From contig NW_019028980.1 in the NCBI RefSeq assembly GCF_002105155.1, forward strand, positions 558,001-622,000: DNA of 64,000 nt. Reading direction: 5' to 3'. Shown one piece after another: positions 51,594-62,555 of the stretch (its first letter is position 1; each line of letters starts with the position of its first letter). The DNA is from Lobosporangium transversale (Eukaryota > Mortierellomycota > Mortierellomycetes > Mortierellales > Mortierellaceae). The notes under the pieces were generated by a model. It was not told the origin of the DNA. It was given only the letters and a program-made list of their open reading frames with translations, and ran no database searches. The position numbers and the translations under genes are program-made.

Positions 51594-53060
51594 ATGTCTG
51601 ATACTGAAAAAAACATTTCTGAGGATCGCGAGAAGAAGAGATCTCTGCCCGCTGACGATTCTGACGAGCACGACTCTGATTCTGAAGATCGTCGCCACAA
51701 ACGTGCAGCTGTTAATGACTCCAATTCTTCTTCTCCTCAGCGCCCTCAACATCGCCGTCGCAACTCTGATGATGCCTGTAAGCTCTCTTCACTTGGTCAT
51801 AATTCATTTTATTTTTTTACGACGTTTTTTTTTTCTTCTTCCTTTTTTGTACTTTGTGAATGCTTTAAGGCTACATATATTGAAATATGTTGTATTTCCT
51901 TTTTTCTCATATTACCTTCATCAACCAATGTAGCAAGAAAGGAGGCTGCTGAAGGTGATATTCCTCCTACCACTGCTTTGAGATCGATTGTCTCTACCAA
52001 AGATGCAGGTGTGATCATTGGCAAGTCTGGTAAAAATGTCAGTGAGATTCGTGAACAGTCTGGCGCCAAGGTCACCATTTCGGAAATGGTCCCTGGTGCA
52101 TATGAACGTATCTTGACAGTCTCTGGTCCTTTGGACACTGTCGCCAAGGTGAGTTACTCTAAATATAATGCCTTTACCATATACAACACAATGTTACGAT
52201 TGGGTGATGCTCATACTAATGTACGCGATACTTTTTTTTTTTTTTTTGTTTATTTCTTGTCTCGATTTCATTAGGCTTATTCCTTGGTTGCTCAAAAGAT
52301 TATTGCAGAGCACATTGAACCCGATGCTGCGCCTGACACCGAGTCGACAGCAATCCGCCTTTTGGTTGCACACCATCGTATGGGATCAGTTATTGGCAAG
52401 GGTGGCGCAAAGATTAAGGAAATCCAAGATGCATCTGGCGCCCGTTTGGTAGCATCAGAAGAAATCTTGCCCGCTTCTACAGAGCGCACAATCACCATCA
52501 CTGGCGTTCCAGATGCTATCCACATTGCAGTCTATCACGTTGGGGTTGTTTTACAAGAACACAGTGAACGCGATCGCACCGTGAGCGTGATCCCCTATAG
52601 ACCTATGGGCCGTAGTGCCTATCCCGGCCCTCCTGCAGGTGGCATGGGAGGATATCCTCCTCACCACAGCTCATCGTCGCATCATCACCAGCAGCCTTAT
52701 TACGGAGGATATCCATCGCATGGTGGTATGGGCTATGGACAGGATTACCTCCCACCCTCGCGCGGAGGTAGCCATGGTGGCTATAGTCATGGTGGAGCTT
52801 CTGCAGGAGGCATAGGTGGACCAGGCTCAGTTGCTCAGCAAATCTTTATTCCAAATGATATGGTAGGCAGTGTCATTGGCAAAGGAGGCTCAAAGATTAA
52901 TGAGATTCGTCAAATGTCAGGATCACACATCAAGATTGCAGAACCCCAAAATAACGGAAGCAACGAACGCCTGGTTACCATCACTGGAACGCACGAATCG
53001 AACCAGATGGCAATCTATATGCTCTACCAGCGCTTGGAGAGCGAGAAGGCTAGGCAGTAA
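51594..53060 (+). CDS. Three-KH-domain RNA-binding protein (PCBP/Hek2-Pbp2 type)
   Basis: Predicted 394 residues from three exons (51594-51777, 51934-52148, 52275-53060). The N-terminus is acidic and Arg/Ser-rich (about 1-60). Three KH domains each have the RNA-gripping GXXG loop: VIIGKSGKNVSEI (about 85), SVIGKGGAKIKEI (about 170) and SVIGKGGSKINEI (about 330). A Gly/Tyr/His-rich linker (about 235-310) separates KH2 and KH3, the same arrangement as poly(C)-binding proteins and yeast Hek2/Pbp2. By family it binds C-rich single-stranded RNA or DNA and controls mRNA localisation, stability or telomere silencing. The upstream leader is strongly pyrimidine-rich and contains a TA microsatellite. 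An AATAAA occurs about 80 bp after the stop. Confidence 0.9.
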
Positions 53061-53385
53061 AAATGTCGTAGGGGGATAGGGGAGCTTTTGCTTTTTTTCT
53101 CATTATTGCTTTTAAGGTATATATGAAGTGCAAGTATGAATAAAAGAGAGGGTTTTTTTTTATACTTTTTTCCATATGTTTGCTTGCATCCATTTTTGTA
53201 TATTACTGTGTTATTGCTCTCCTCAGAACGAGAGATTGAGAAAGCGCTCAAAAAAATAAAAAAAATTGTTTGGTTGCCCAAAAAATACTCTATAGCTTAT
53301 AATACTGTACACTTTGTTTAGGGTGGAGAAATATCTATGTCAATGGGTAATATGTCTGTCTATTGGCTGCTCTGCTCTGATATCG
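53061..53385. other. Convergent 3' region
   Basis: Short AT-rich gap holding the 3' ends of the KH gene (+) and the dihydrouridine synthase gene (-). Nothing else seen. Confidence 0.5.
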
Positions 53386-55499
53386 TTATGGAGTTTCACT
53401 TTCGTTGCCTGATTCCGAGGCAGGCTCAACATCGGAACTAGATGCAGAAAAATCCATTTCCTTCATCATTTGTCTCATATCGCGGACAATATCAGGTAAG
53501 GGTTTTGTCCGCGGTAAGATGAGGTCTGCCAGTCTCCTCCTGTATTCCTTCCCACGACGACCTCCATAGAGCATTTTAAGAGGAGCCATGACGACCGAAT
53601 TAGAATGAGGGGTACCACGTTCGTGTATTTTTAATACATATTCCAAAAACTCTTCGATGACCTCTTCTGTAGTCTTGATATTTTCGGGTGGAACGTTATG
53701 GTGTGCTGATAATAAATAATATTATTAATAAAAATAATAGGAAAATAGGGTTAGTGGGTGCAACACTTCTATTTCTTAGGAGTGAGAGTGAAAATAAAAC
53801 AAAGTGCCAAAAGCCCTCACCTGCATCCACCTTTGCAAGGAACATGGGTCTATCCATAACTAGTATTTACCAAAGATTATGTAAATTGTCGGGTTAGAAA
53901 AATCGGAAGATAGTCCTGACTGACTGTTTGATTGACTGTTTGATTGACTGCTTGATTGATCGATTAACCAACTTACCCTCACGTCCAATCATGATTCCAT
54001 CCACCAACTCTAATTGTTCTTTGATTTGTTGCGTTGTATTGAAGCCTCCATTAATAGTAATTGTAAGGTGGGGAAAATCTTTTGCTAGCTATGTAAAAAA
54101 AAGAAAAAAAAAAAAAAGAAAGGAAAAAAAAAAAAAAAAAAAAAAAAAAGTTAATGAATACTCCTGTTATATGTCGATAGATCTCATAACTTCATTTATA
54201 ATTATACGAATATATATTTGTAAGAGGATTTTTACCTGATAAACAGCTTCATACTTTAATGGTGGTATGCTCCGGTTCTGTTTTGGCGATAATCCTTTTA
54301 ACCAGCATTTCCGTGCATGAATAATAAAGTGATTGACAGGCGTTGTAGTCGATATCAACTTGATCTAGTAAAAAAAAAAAAAAAAAAAAAAGGTTGTCAC
54401 GATAATATTTAGTCAAAACCATATATAGCCATTACTACCAGATATATATATGTTCTTAAAGGCAAAAGGTCCTTGAAACGTACAAAATCATACAAATACT
54501 CGTATGAATCCAAATTGTCGACACCGATCCTGCACTTGACTGTGATAGGAATGGTTACTCCTACTTTACCCATTTCCTTGATAATATCAACCACAATCGA
54601 AGGAGTCTTCATAAGCACAGCTCCGAAAGCTCCTTTCTGTACTCGAGGACTTGGGCATCCAACTATGAATGAGCGAATGAACGAATTGAGAGCATTAGAG
54701 AGAAGAACAAAAAAATAAAAGAAAAAAAAAGGAAGAGGGAGAAAGAAAACGGCAAGGCCGGATCAAATTATTCAAAAGTATATTTGTAGAAAAATCGATG
54801 CACATTTATTTTTTCCAAGGGAATAATTACCGTTGAGGTTTATTTCTTTATATCCATTGTCCTGTACTAGTTTTGCAGCTTTAGCCATAGCCTCTGGATC
54901 TGAACCCCCCAATTGAACCACCTTACCCTCCCAGGGCTCTCCAAAGAAATTGTATAAATCTTTTGGATTGTAGATGAGGGCATTACAATGAATCATTTCT
55001 GAATAGAGTGTAAAGTTAGGTGATATTATTCTGCAGAGCTCGAGAAAGTGCTTTTATATATATATAAATAAAAAAGTAGTCAGGTTAGCAGAAGTTCTTC
55101 TCTTCTTTCCGGGACATCATTTCTATACACATAAATATTTACCGAGGTTGTCACATCAACCATGGGAGCAACCGCAATAGGGAGCTTAATCCTTCGAGGA
55201 TCTACAGAGCGCCCGGATGCAGTGCGAAGCCCTTCTGCTGCAACTGCTGATCCAAAGGATAAACTGGATAGTTGATCTATTACAGGCTGAATCTGTGCGC
55301 TTCTATAGCTATTGTCGCTATAACTGCTGTCCTTGCTGCTAAGTGCCACATGAATCTGTTCCTGTTCCTGTTCCTGTTCCTGTTGCTGAAGAAAAGATGT
55401 TTTGTTAATGAGGGTAATGTTGGACATCATTCGCATGAATGGCGTTGACTTATATGGAGACAGGCGCTGAACGTGTCGTAGTCTTTGCAGGATGAGCAT
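53386..55499 (-). CDS. DusA-type tRNA-dihydrouridine synthase, probably mitochondrial
   Basis: FMN enzyme reducing U20/U20a in tRNA D-loops. Seven exons (55143-55499, 54831-55050, 54439-54662, 54236-54364, 53977-54088, 53821-53859, 53386-53705) give 466 residues in phase. Motifs follow bacterial DusA rather than the eukaryotic Dus1-4 classes: [52 protein letters not shown] with catalytic C195, [55 protein letters not shown], and the C-terminal block ending [15 protein letters not shown]. The N-terminus ([20 protein letters not shown]) is rich in Arg with no acidic residues, suggesting import into mitochondria. A Gln-Glu repeat (about residues 40-48) comes from a CTGTTC hexamer microsatellite. 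The start is the first ATG of the open frame; a GTG lies two codons upstream. Confidence 0.85.
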
Positions 55500-55911
55500 A
55501 ACCACCCCTCTCTTTTGTCGCTGAAATGGTTCTGGCCAAAAAAAAAAAAAAAAAGTTTTGGAGTGGGCTGAGTTAGTGTCAATAGTGACTGCTAACCTTA
55601 ACTTATATATCCTTTATTCTCATTTAAAAAAGCAGGCCATATGAGAAGGATCGCCAAGTGGCAAAAGTTAAGACATGGTGCTACCACAATTAAATACTGT
55701 CCTTTATCCAGCATCAATCTTACCTATTTGCCCTTCTCATCGGAATATTTTGTGCAACGTATACAAGAAAATTGACTGGAGGGCAGATGATATAGAATGT
55801 AGACGCATAGTTGGACTATAACTAATCTTATTATCCTGATTGTTGATATGGGTATGCCGTAAGACGTAGCAAAGTTAAAGTTAGTTAACAAGAAAGCTGT
55901 TTTTAGGGAAA

Positions 55912-56142
55912 TTAAGACACGTAAGTCTTTTTTTTTCCTGCGCTATTGATTTTGACTTTCTGGGAATAAGGGGGGAATGTATCTGTTAATATGAAATAGA
56001 GCGACCTCGCGCCCATCGATTCAACATCCGTCCAATGTAAAGCAATATCTAACTTTCCTCTAACCGACAGAGGCTCGAAATAAGGCAGTATATGGCGTGT
56101 GGGCATCCCAAAAATGTCGACATTTACTGCCTCAATTTGCAT
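55912..56142 (-). other. 76-codon ORF of unknown status
   Basis: Minus-strand frame opening with ATG and containing IFGMPTRHILPYFEPLSVRG and DVESMGARSLYFILTD. Composition is protein-like and low in homopolymers, unlike the chance ORFs nearby. No family is recognised and no partner exon was identified. It could be an exon fragment or a small gene. Confidence 0.25.
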
Positions 56143-56187
56143 TCATCAGATAATGGCAAAGGATATGGATGTCCCTTAGACAGTATC

Positions 56188-56195
56188 TATAAAAG
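56188..56195 (+). promoter_or_regulatory. TATA element of the reductase gene
   Basis: TATAAAAG about 109 bp before the ATG at 56297, a normal position for a TATA box. Confidence 0.5.
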
Positions 56196-56296
56196 GTGGC
56201 CTTTTCCCCTCATTCCCCTGCATAACGATTCACAGCTTCAATTCACTTTACATAACACGTTCATACACGCGTAAAAACACATTGCTTTAAGATAAA

Positions 56297-57466
56297 ATGA
56301 AAATGCCCCCTATCACCAACACTCGCATTGTTCGAATAAAACTAATCCCTGCTAGAGGAAAGTTTACAACTGATCTTGTCAAGACTGAGACTGTCGAACT
56401 TGATATCCAGTTAAATGATGGCGAGATCCTCATCCGCAATCTTTATTTGGCTTTGGATCCATGTAAGCCCCCCATACAGCCCATCAATCATGACCGTGTG
56501 GTTCCTAAGTGCTCTTTATTATAAGCAAAATAGTCACATCCTCATATTTTTCATGGATTTCGTGGTACATTTTCACCTTAGTTAATCACTTCTTGTTCGA
56601 AGAAGACCCAGGAAGAGTTGAAACCATTGGCCAGTCCGTTACTGGTTACGGCCTTGGAGAGGTCATCGAGCCCAAGAACAGTGCTTTCCTGTCAACTCTA
56701 TTGTTCAAGGCTTCGCCGTCGGTTGGGAACAGTATTCGTATGTCACCAACCCTAAGGCATCAGGTGTTGTGATTATCCCTGACCCTGCAAGTAACCCTAA
56801 AATCCACCCAGCAGAGTACCTTAGTGCTTTAGGAAGTAACGAGCTCACTGCGTACGCAGCTGCAGAAAGAGTCATCAAGTCCGAGAAGGGCCAGGTGGTT
56901 TACATTTCTTCCGCCGCTGGGTCTGTGGGCGGGTTTTTTGTCTTCTTGGCTAAGCGTGCGGGAGCATTTGTGATAGCTAGTGCTGGTTCAGATGAAAAAG
57001 CCGAGTATTTATTGAAGCACTTGGGAGCAAATGTGGCACTTAACTACAAGACCAGAGACATTGGGATCGAGTTGGATGCTGCATCCACGCCAAGAGGAGG
57101 TATCGATGTCTATATCGATCTTGTCGGTGGTGAGACTTTGGATATAGTCTTTAAAAAGATTAAACCAAATGACCATATTGTAGCAATCGGAGCCATCTCG
57201 TCTGTAGGCACAGAGACCCCCTATGGCTACCACAACTTTGGGCAAATCGTTATAAAAGCCATTAATATCGAGGGGTTCAATGTGCTTCAGCATTTGGATT
57301 TGTATCCTCAATTATGGAAGGAGATTGGGCCTTTGATCGCCAGCGGTGAGTTCAAGGGCCAGAAGTTGACAGTCCTCAAAGCACTGGACAATGTTCCTCA
57401 GAATATGAGGATTATTTGAACGGAAAGTACCATGATAAAATTGTTGTTGAGGTTGCCGCTTCATAA
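56297..57466 (+). pseudogene. MDR-family NADP-dependent oxidoreductase with two frameshifts
   Basis: Encodes a zinc-free medium-chain reductase of the leukotriene B4 dehydrogenase / prostaglandin reductase type, which reduces C=C bonds of enones with NADPH. Exon 1 (56297-56462) ends NLYLALDP; an intron to about 56582 leads to NHFLFEEDPGRVETIGQS. Further motifs: VTGYGLGEVIEPKNSAF, GFAVGWEQYSYVTNP, VVYISSAAGSVGGFF (nucleotide-binding loop), HLGANVALNYKT, GGIDVYIDLVGGETLD, and the tail YEDYLNGKYHDKIVVEV. The frame changes by minus one at about 56683-56688 (after the NSAF codons) and again at about 57401-57404, each equivalent to loss of a single base. As read, the protein is broken in two places. 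Either the gene is a recent pseudogene or the sequence has two indel errors. A decayed second copy follows. Confidence 0.8.
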
Positions 57467-58009
57467 ATGAAGAGGCAGTGGTGTAATCTTCCAAGCAAAT
57501 AAAAAACTTTTTTTTTTTTTTGCCTCATTTAAGAACAGTAACAATGTAATATAATATTTTGCATTTCGACAGAGGAGTCAACTGAAATGGCAGTCTTTGA
57601 CTACCAAGTGTGTAGTAATAGTAAATAAGGTACTTTTTAGAGGATGGGGGAAAGCACCACGCACAGAGTGTCAGCCCTGAAGGATTTGCCAGCTTTTACT
57701 TCAAGTAGCCAAACCAAGTACCTGATTAAGTAAAAAAAGACTATCCTGACCTGAAGCCTGCTTTCAAGTAGAATATGGCTATGAACCAGATGTGATTCTC
57801 TCCTTGTTACATGCTTTTACAATCATCTTCTCAGGTCTAGAAATAAAAAAAAAGGGAAATGTGTTTATAGCGCTTTGTATCGCTTGAACCGCAAAGGTTT
57901 AACGAACAAAGTTATCGCCCATATCCTACTGGCATAGATAAGATATAGACAAACTAATGTTGATGTTGACAGCGTAGGAGAAGGTGTATCTAAGATAGAG
58001 GCAACTGCA
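57467..58009. other. Gap between the reductase gene and its decayed copy
   Basis: AT-rich, with a poly(T) run near 57510. No coding segment was recognised. Confidence 0.4.
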
Positions 58010-58870
58010 AGCATGGGCTCACGAGAAAAGGCAAAAAGCAGCTTACTCAGTTACAAAGTGTATGTACTGCTTTCAACGGGAATACACGAATCGTACCGGC
58101 GCTCGTGTAGTCCAAGCTTAATTGACCCTCAAGGATGGAGCGTTTCCATATACCCACATAATACTCGAGATCATCAACCTAGATATTCAGTTGAATAATA
58201 GTGAAATCCTCCTTCCTATCCTCTAACAGGCCCTTTATATGTATCGACTGCCATCGTAAGAAGAATCCCTATGAATCAGCTTATACTTAAGTCGAGACGC
58301 TGAGTGAAGCTTAAGACAAAATCTGTAATGGAACATTAATCATGTTAGTATGCGCTCCATTTCACCTACATCTATCTCAACCACACATCATCCTATATAT
58401 TCCTTTTAGTCATTCGATATTCGTTTGAAGAAGTCCTTAGAAGGGCTGAGACAAATAGCCAAATTGAAGAAGTGATAGAGTCCGAGAATAGAAGGTCTCT
58501 TATCAATTCCAAGGAATTAAGTTTCAGTATTAGATGGGAGCAATCTGACCCAAACTCAACTACAAGGCAATTTTGCCATTCCTAGTTCACATCAAAGCTC
58601 AAAGTCTCTTCAGATAGAATATATGAATGATCTCAGGCATGGCAGATTTGGTGCCTATGTGGTCGTCGAGACACTAATTAGCTTCAAGAAAAGCCGATAG
58701 GTCTTGATCTCTGCTATAATCTCTATTGGTTCATTAGTTACTGTCTTGAGAGTGTAGAAGTCGGAAGGTGGTGGTATCAATGTAGATAATGTTGAGGGCG
58801 AGATGTTGGATATTGCATTGGAGGGATTGAAAGCGAATGGAGAAGTGGTTATGGCTGTTAGTTTTCCAAC
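58010..58870 (+). pseudogene. Decayed tandem copy of the MDR reductase
   Basis: Fragments line up in order with the gene at 56297-57466 but are scattered through different frames: LDIQLNNSEILL near 58175 against LDIQLNDGEILI, EEVIESENR near 58465 against GEVIEPKNS, RFGAYVVVE near 58645 against RAGAFVIAS, and GGINVDNVEGEMLDIA near 58770 against GGIDVYIDLVGGETLDIV. Numerous stops and indels lie between the matches. This is an old duplicate well beyond function. Boundaries are approximate. Confidence 0.7.
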
Positions 58871-59474
58871 TGTGGCTGCGAAGATGCCATGTACAACCAG
58901 GAAACTTGACTAAAGGGATTGACTAATTCAGGGGGCTCAAGCTTTCGCGCAACTGGCTCTGTTCCTTCGGCTGTAGGATGAGGTTGGATCGTTGATTGCT
59001 GGAAGAGCTCGAGATTGGAACAGAGAGTTATCCAGAGTGTAGGCAGAAACGCGATCTGTTGTGACTGCACTGCTTAAATGCTCCTGTTTACGCGCCAGAC
59101 ATGAACAACAGAGCAGAGAGAAAGAAGGAGCAAATGGTTTTATTAAACTTCATCCTCATTCTCTTTTGATTCCTTTTCTTTTTTTTTTATTCCTTCTTAA
59201 ACATAAATATTATAAAAAACCAACTTAGTTTCTATCATTCTTTCTGTTTGTAAATATTAATAACGACTCTCTAAACTGCATCGTTTTAAACACAACGCTT
59301 TTTTTTTTTTTTTTTTGTTAATCTTCTCGGCTTGTGCTTCAACGTTTCAGTATTTTTGTTTATGTCCATATCTATGTCTGCATAGTATCAGGCCAGCCAT
59401 CACACCATCACACCATCACTCTCCTCTCACCATCCAAAATATTCAATATACTGTATTAATACGAAGAAGCAGCA
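58871..59474. other. Upstream region of the SHG1-domain gene
   Basis: AT-rich with a poly(T) run at about 59300-59316 and a short CATCACAC repeat at about 59399-59417 just before the start codon. Nothing else recognised. Confidence 0.4.
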
Positions 59475-59640
59475 ATGACCCCTGAGGAGCTTGCAGCTCT
59501 GTTCAAACGTCGAGGGGACTTTGACAACACCCGCAAAAACCTCTTTAACGAATTCCAAAATAGTGTATGTGTCCTTCATCTGATGCGAACAGTTGATGAT
59601 ACTGAAGTGAGCGATACGACAATCCATGCGCGACTCAAAA

Positions 59641-59671
<31 letters not shown>

Positions 59672-62372
59672 TGCATTAAATTTGCTACTTATTCGTTCAA
59701 TGCAGGCCGTTGGGAAGCAATTCACAAAGCAGCTTAGCGACATTATTCAGAAATGTGTAGATGAAGATCCTGGATTGTTACGACGGGAAAAGTCAGAGTT
59801 CCATCAACTTATGGTTGAACGCATTACAAAGTAAATATCTCACTTCTTATGAGCCACATGTGCTAAGCATGGTAAATACCTTACGCAAAGGACAACACGT
59901 AGGCAAAACAGGACTTTAACCAGCTAAAAAAAACGTTTAAATAGATCTTCTGAATATAAGAAGGTTCATCAGTTCGCAGACTCACAACTTCAGCCTTCGC
60001 AATATATGGGCAAAATTGAAAGGACGCTTATGACTATTGTCAAGGAACAGGCACCACCAACACCAGGTATTCCCTCCCTTTTTTTATTTGTTTATATACA
60101 CCATTTAATATTGCATGTTCTTTAAAATCAAAATAACTAATCTAGTTTATATCATATAGAAAAAGAAGCAACGATAGATCAAGACAAGCATAAAGCTAAA
60201 GAAAACAATAAGGGAAAGGAAAAGGATAAAGACACAGATAGAGAGAAGGATAGAGACAAGGAAAAGGAGAGGGATCAAAAGAGCACCAAAAAGAATCACG
60301 TCGCTGGCACGACAAATATCAAAGAGGAAGCGGGATCGCCTTTGTCATCACAATCATCAACCTTCAACTCAAAACAGGAGTCTAGTCCATATAAAAAACT
60401 GCCATTGCCTCTACCACCAACACCCTCCATCAAGAAGGAGGACTCTAATAATAGGCCGCGTTATAAAGATCATCGGGCCCTCAGGAGGGAACTGGATCTT
60501 AGTTTGCCGCCACGCCCACAACCAAAGAAGAAAGAGCCATCCACAGCTGGTACCCACACCCCTGCTACTACCATTATTGGAAGCAATACCACACTTGCCG
60601 TCGCCACACATGATACCAAAAAGGAAATCGGTTCCAAAGTTCCAGGACTCTCATCTGATGCTTCTCACCCATCAATATCGAAGCAACCCTCTATAGAATC
60701 GCCAAAACAAGGGCACGCTGAAAAAACACAACCAAATGGGATGGATACAGCCAGTGATAGTCTTAATATTATGACAAATGGAGATATCAACAACATTGCC
60801 AACTCAGCAACCAAGGAGGGTATAGATACTGAGAGTGAAAATGTCCCTACCACAGACTCCGCAATATCAGCAGTTTCATCCACTATTACAGTAATACCGA
60901 AGAAGAGGAATAGACGACGTAGTGTCGCCTCTAATTCATCGTTATCGAGTCCACCATCCAGCTCTGGACCAGAATCCGATGGCGAAGGCGGTGAGAGACG
61001 AGGCAGCAGAGCTAAGAAGTTGGCAAAGAAAGCCCCTAGGGAGCATGATAGTAACGAGGCCGCCGGCGATAGCACTGCAACTGCTGCAGCAGTAGGCGAC
61101 GATCGGAATACTGTAAAGCGTCATAGCTCTATGGAAAATGTTGAACCGAGCGCTTCTGCAGTAGACTCTGAGGATACCGGAGCATCACTAAATAGTATGG
61201 ACATCGTAGAGGACCCTTTGGCTTCTATCGATGCGGCTGAAGCCAAAGCTTTGAAGCCAGATAATTCAAAAGGCGACTCCAACACCGAGACAGACGAAGG
61301 TATCGATATCAAGAGGAATGAAGATTTCAAGAATAGGCCAATCTTGACCAAAGATAAAGATAAGATTGAGGCGGGCACAACGACCGAAGTAGAAAGCAGC
61401 ATGGATGTAGATGAAGACCCCCCTACGACGAATGGTGGTGCTAAAGAGATAACGCCTGCGATGTCAGGCAATTCTGGTACTAATGAATCGATTGCACAAT
61501 CAGAGTGCAAAGCGGATATATCGAATAGTGATAGCCAAAAGGAATCGACACCAAACATTTCTCTCAAATCACCTGTCATACCTGCCACAGGTCTCTCCCT
61601 ACATAATACTCGATCGAGCCCGTCACCTTCATCGTCCTCAACCCCAGTGTCTAACCGAAACTCTCCTGCTATTACGGGAGTCAGCAGCAATAGTAGTCGG
61701 AAAAAGGAATCAGAGACGACTGACAATAAAAAACCGCTAAACAGTAGTAGCCATAGCCATTCCCATGGACACCATGGCTCCCACAATTCGAAGCGTTCTG
61801 GACACCATCATCAACCATTACCACAACGTCCTGCTATTGTCCCTTTACCGCCTAAACCAACAGTCCATGCTTCAAATCGAAGAACCAGCAATCACGCTCG
61901 TGACGGCCCCTCAGCAACTACGACAGGGACGGGGCCATCTTCATCGCACGGAAGCAAGCCGAGCGTCGGGGAAAGCGCAAGTAATGGAAGCCTTAAGTCT
62001 GGGTTCTCATCACCCTCTTCTAGTCTCCCAGTATTATCGATTTCGGGCCATCACAAGTCAGCTCCAGTTACTAGTCCTACAAGTAGTAGTAATTCTGTTA
62101 CTTCAGTAGTAAGCTCTGGCACTTCTGGGGCATCGCCCTCGACAATGACGGCAAAACAAGATAAAAATGCAACCGTAATACCCCCACCAACTACCCATGT
62201 TACGACACTATCATCGTCATCATCATTACCAACTTCATCTTCAGCAACCTCAATAGCCAAGCCAAAGCCCCATGTTAGGACTCCTATCCCACTTCCTCAT
62301 AAGCCTATCCCACTTCCTCCGAAACCCAATGTTGCAGCAGGTTCAGGATCCATAAAGAAAAAGCACAAGTAA
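59475..62372 (+). CDS. SHG1/BOD1-domain protein, likely COMPASS (Set1) subunit
   Basis: Predicted 849 residues from four exons (59475-59564, 59706-59830, 59945-60066, 60160-62372). The N-terminal ~110 residues form the domain: MTPEELAALFKRRGDFDNTR, KNLFNEFQNS, GKQFTKQLSDIIQKCVDEDP, the pattern shared by yeast Shg1 and animal BOD1, subunits of the Set1 histone H3K4 methyltransferase complex. A highly charged segment follows (about 118-160; KEKDKDTDREKDRDKEKERD). The remaining ~680 residues are disordered, Ser/Thr/Pro-rich, with several proline motifs (LPLPLPPTP, IPLPHKPIPLPPKP) that could bind SH3 or WW domains. That is much longer than yeast Shg1 (about 140 residues). The first intron contains an ATA/TAA microsatellite at about 59641-59669. 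An AATAAA is about 75 bp after the stop. Confidence 0.78.
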
Positions 62373-62555
62373 AATAATACAATATATATATGTATATGTA
62401 GTGTCCTATTATGTATTGTGTAATTTGGTTTGTTTTGGTAACCAACCAAATAAAAGTAAAAATAAAAAGCGGGCACTGGTATCTCTCCTTGATTTGTTTT
62501 TATTTTTCTACCCTTGTTCTACATAGATCTAGGGATATTTCTCCATGATCCCTTT
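62373..62555. other. Short convergent 3' region
   Basis: AT-rich, containing an AATAAA on the plus strand. No gene seen. Confidence 0.5.

Larger units (their letters stand above)
55500..56296. other. Divergent intergenic region
   Basis: Between the DusA-type gene and the reductase gene. It includes a poly(A) run near 55538-55553, a protein-like minus-strand ORF at 55912-56142 and a TATA element near 56188. Confidence 0.5.
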
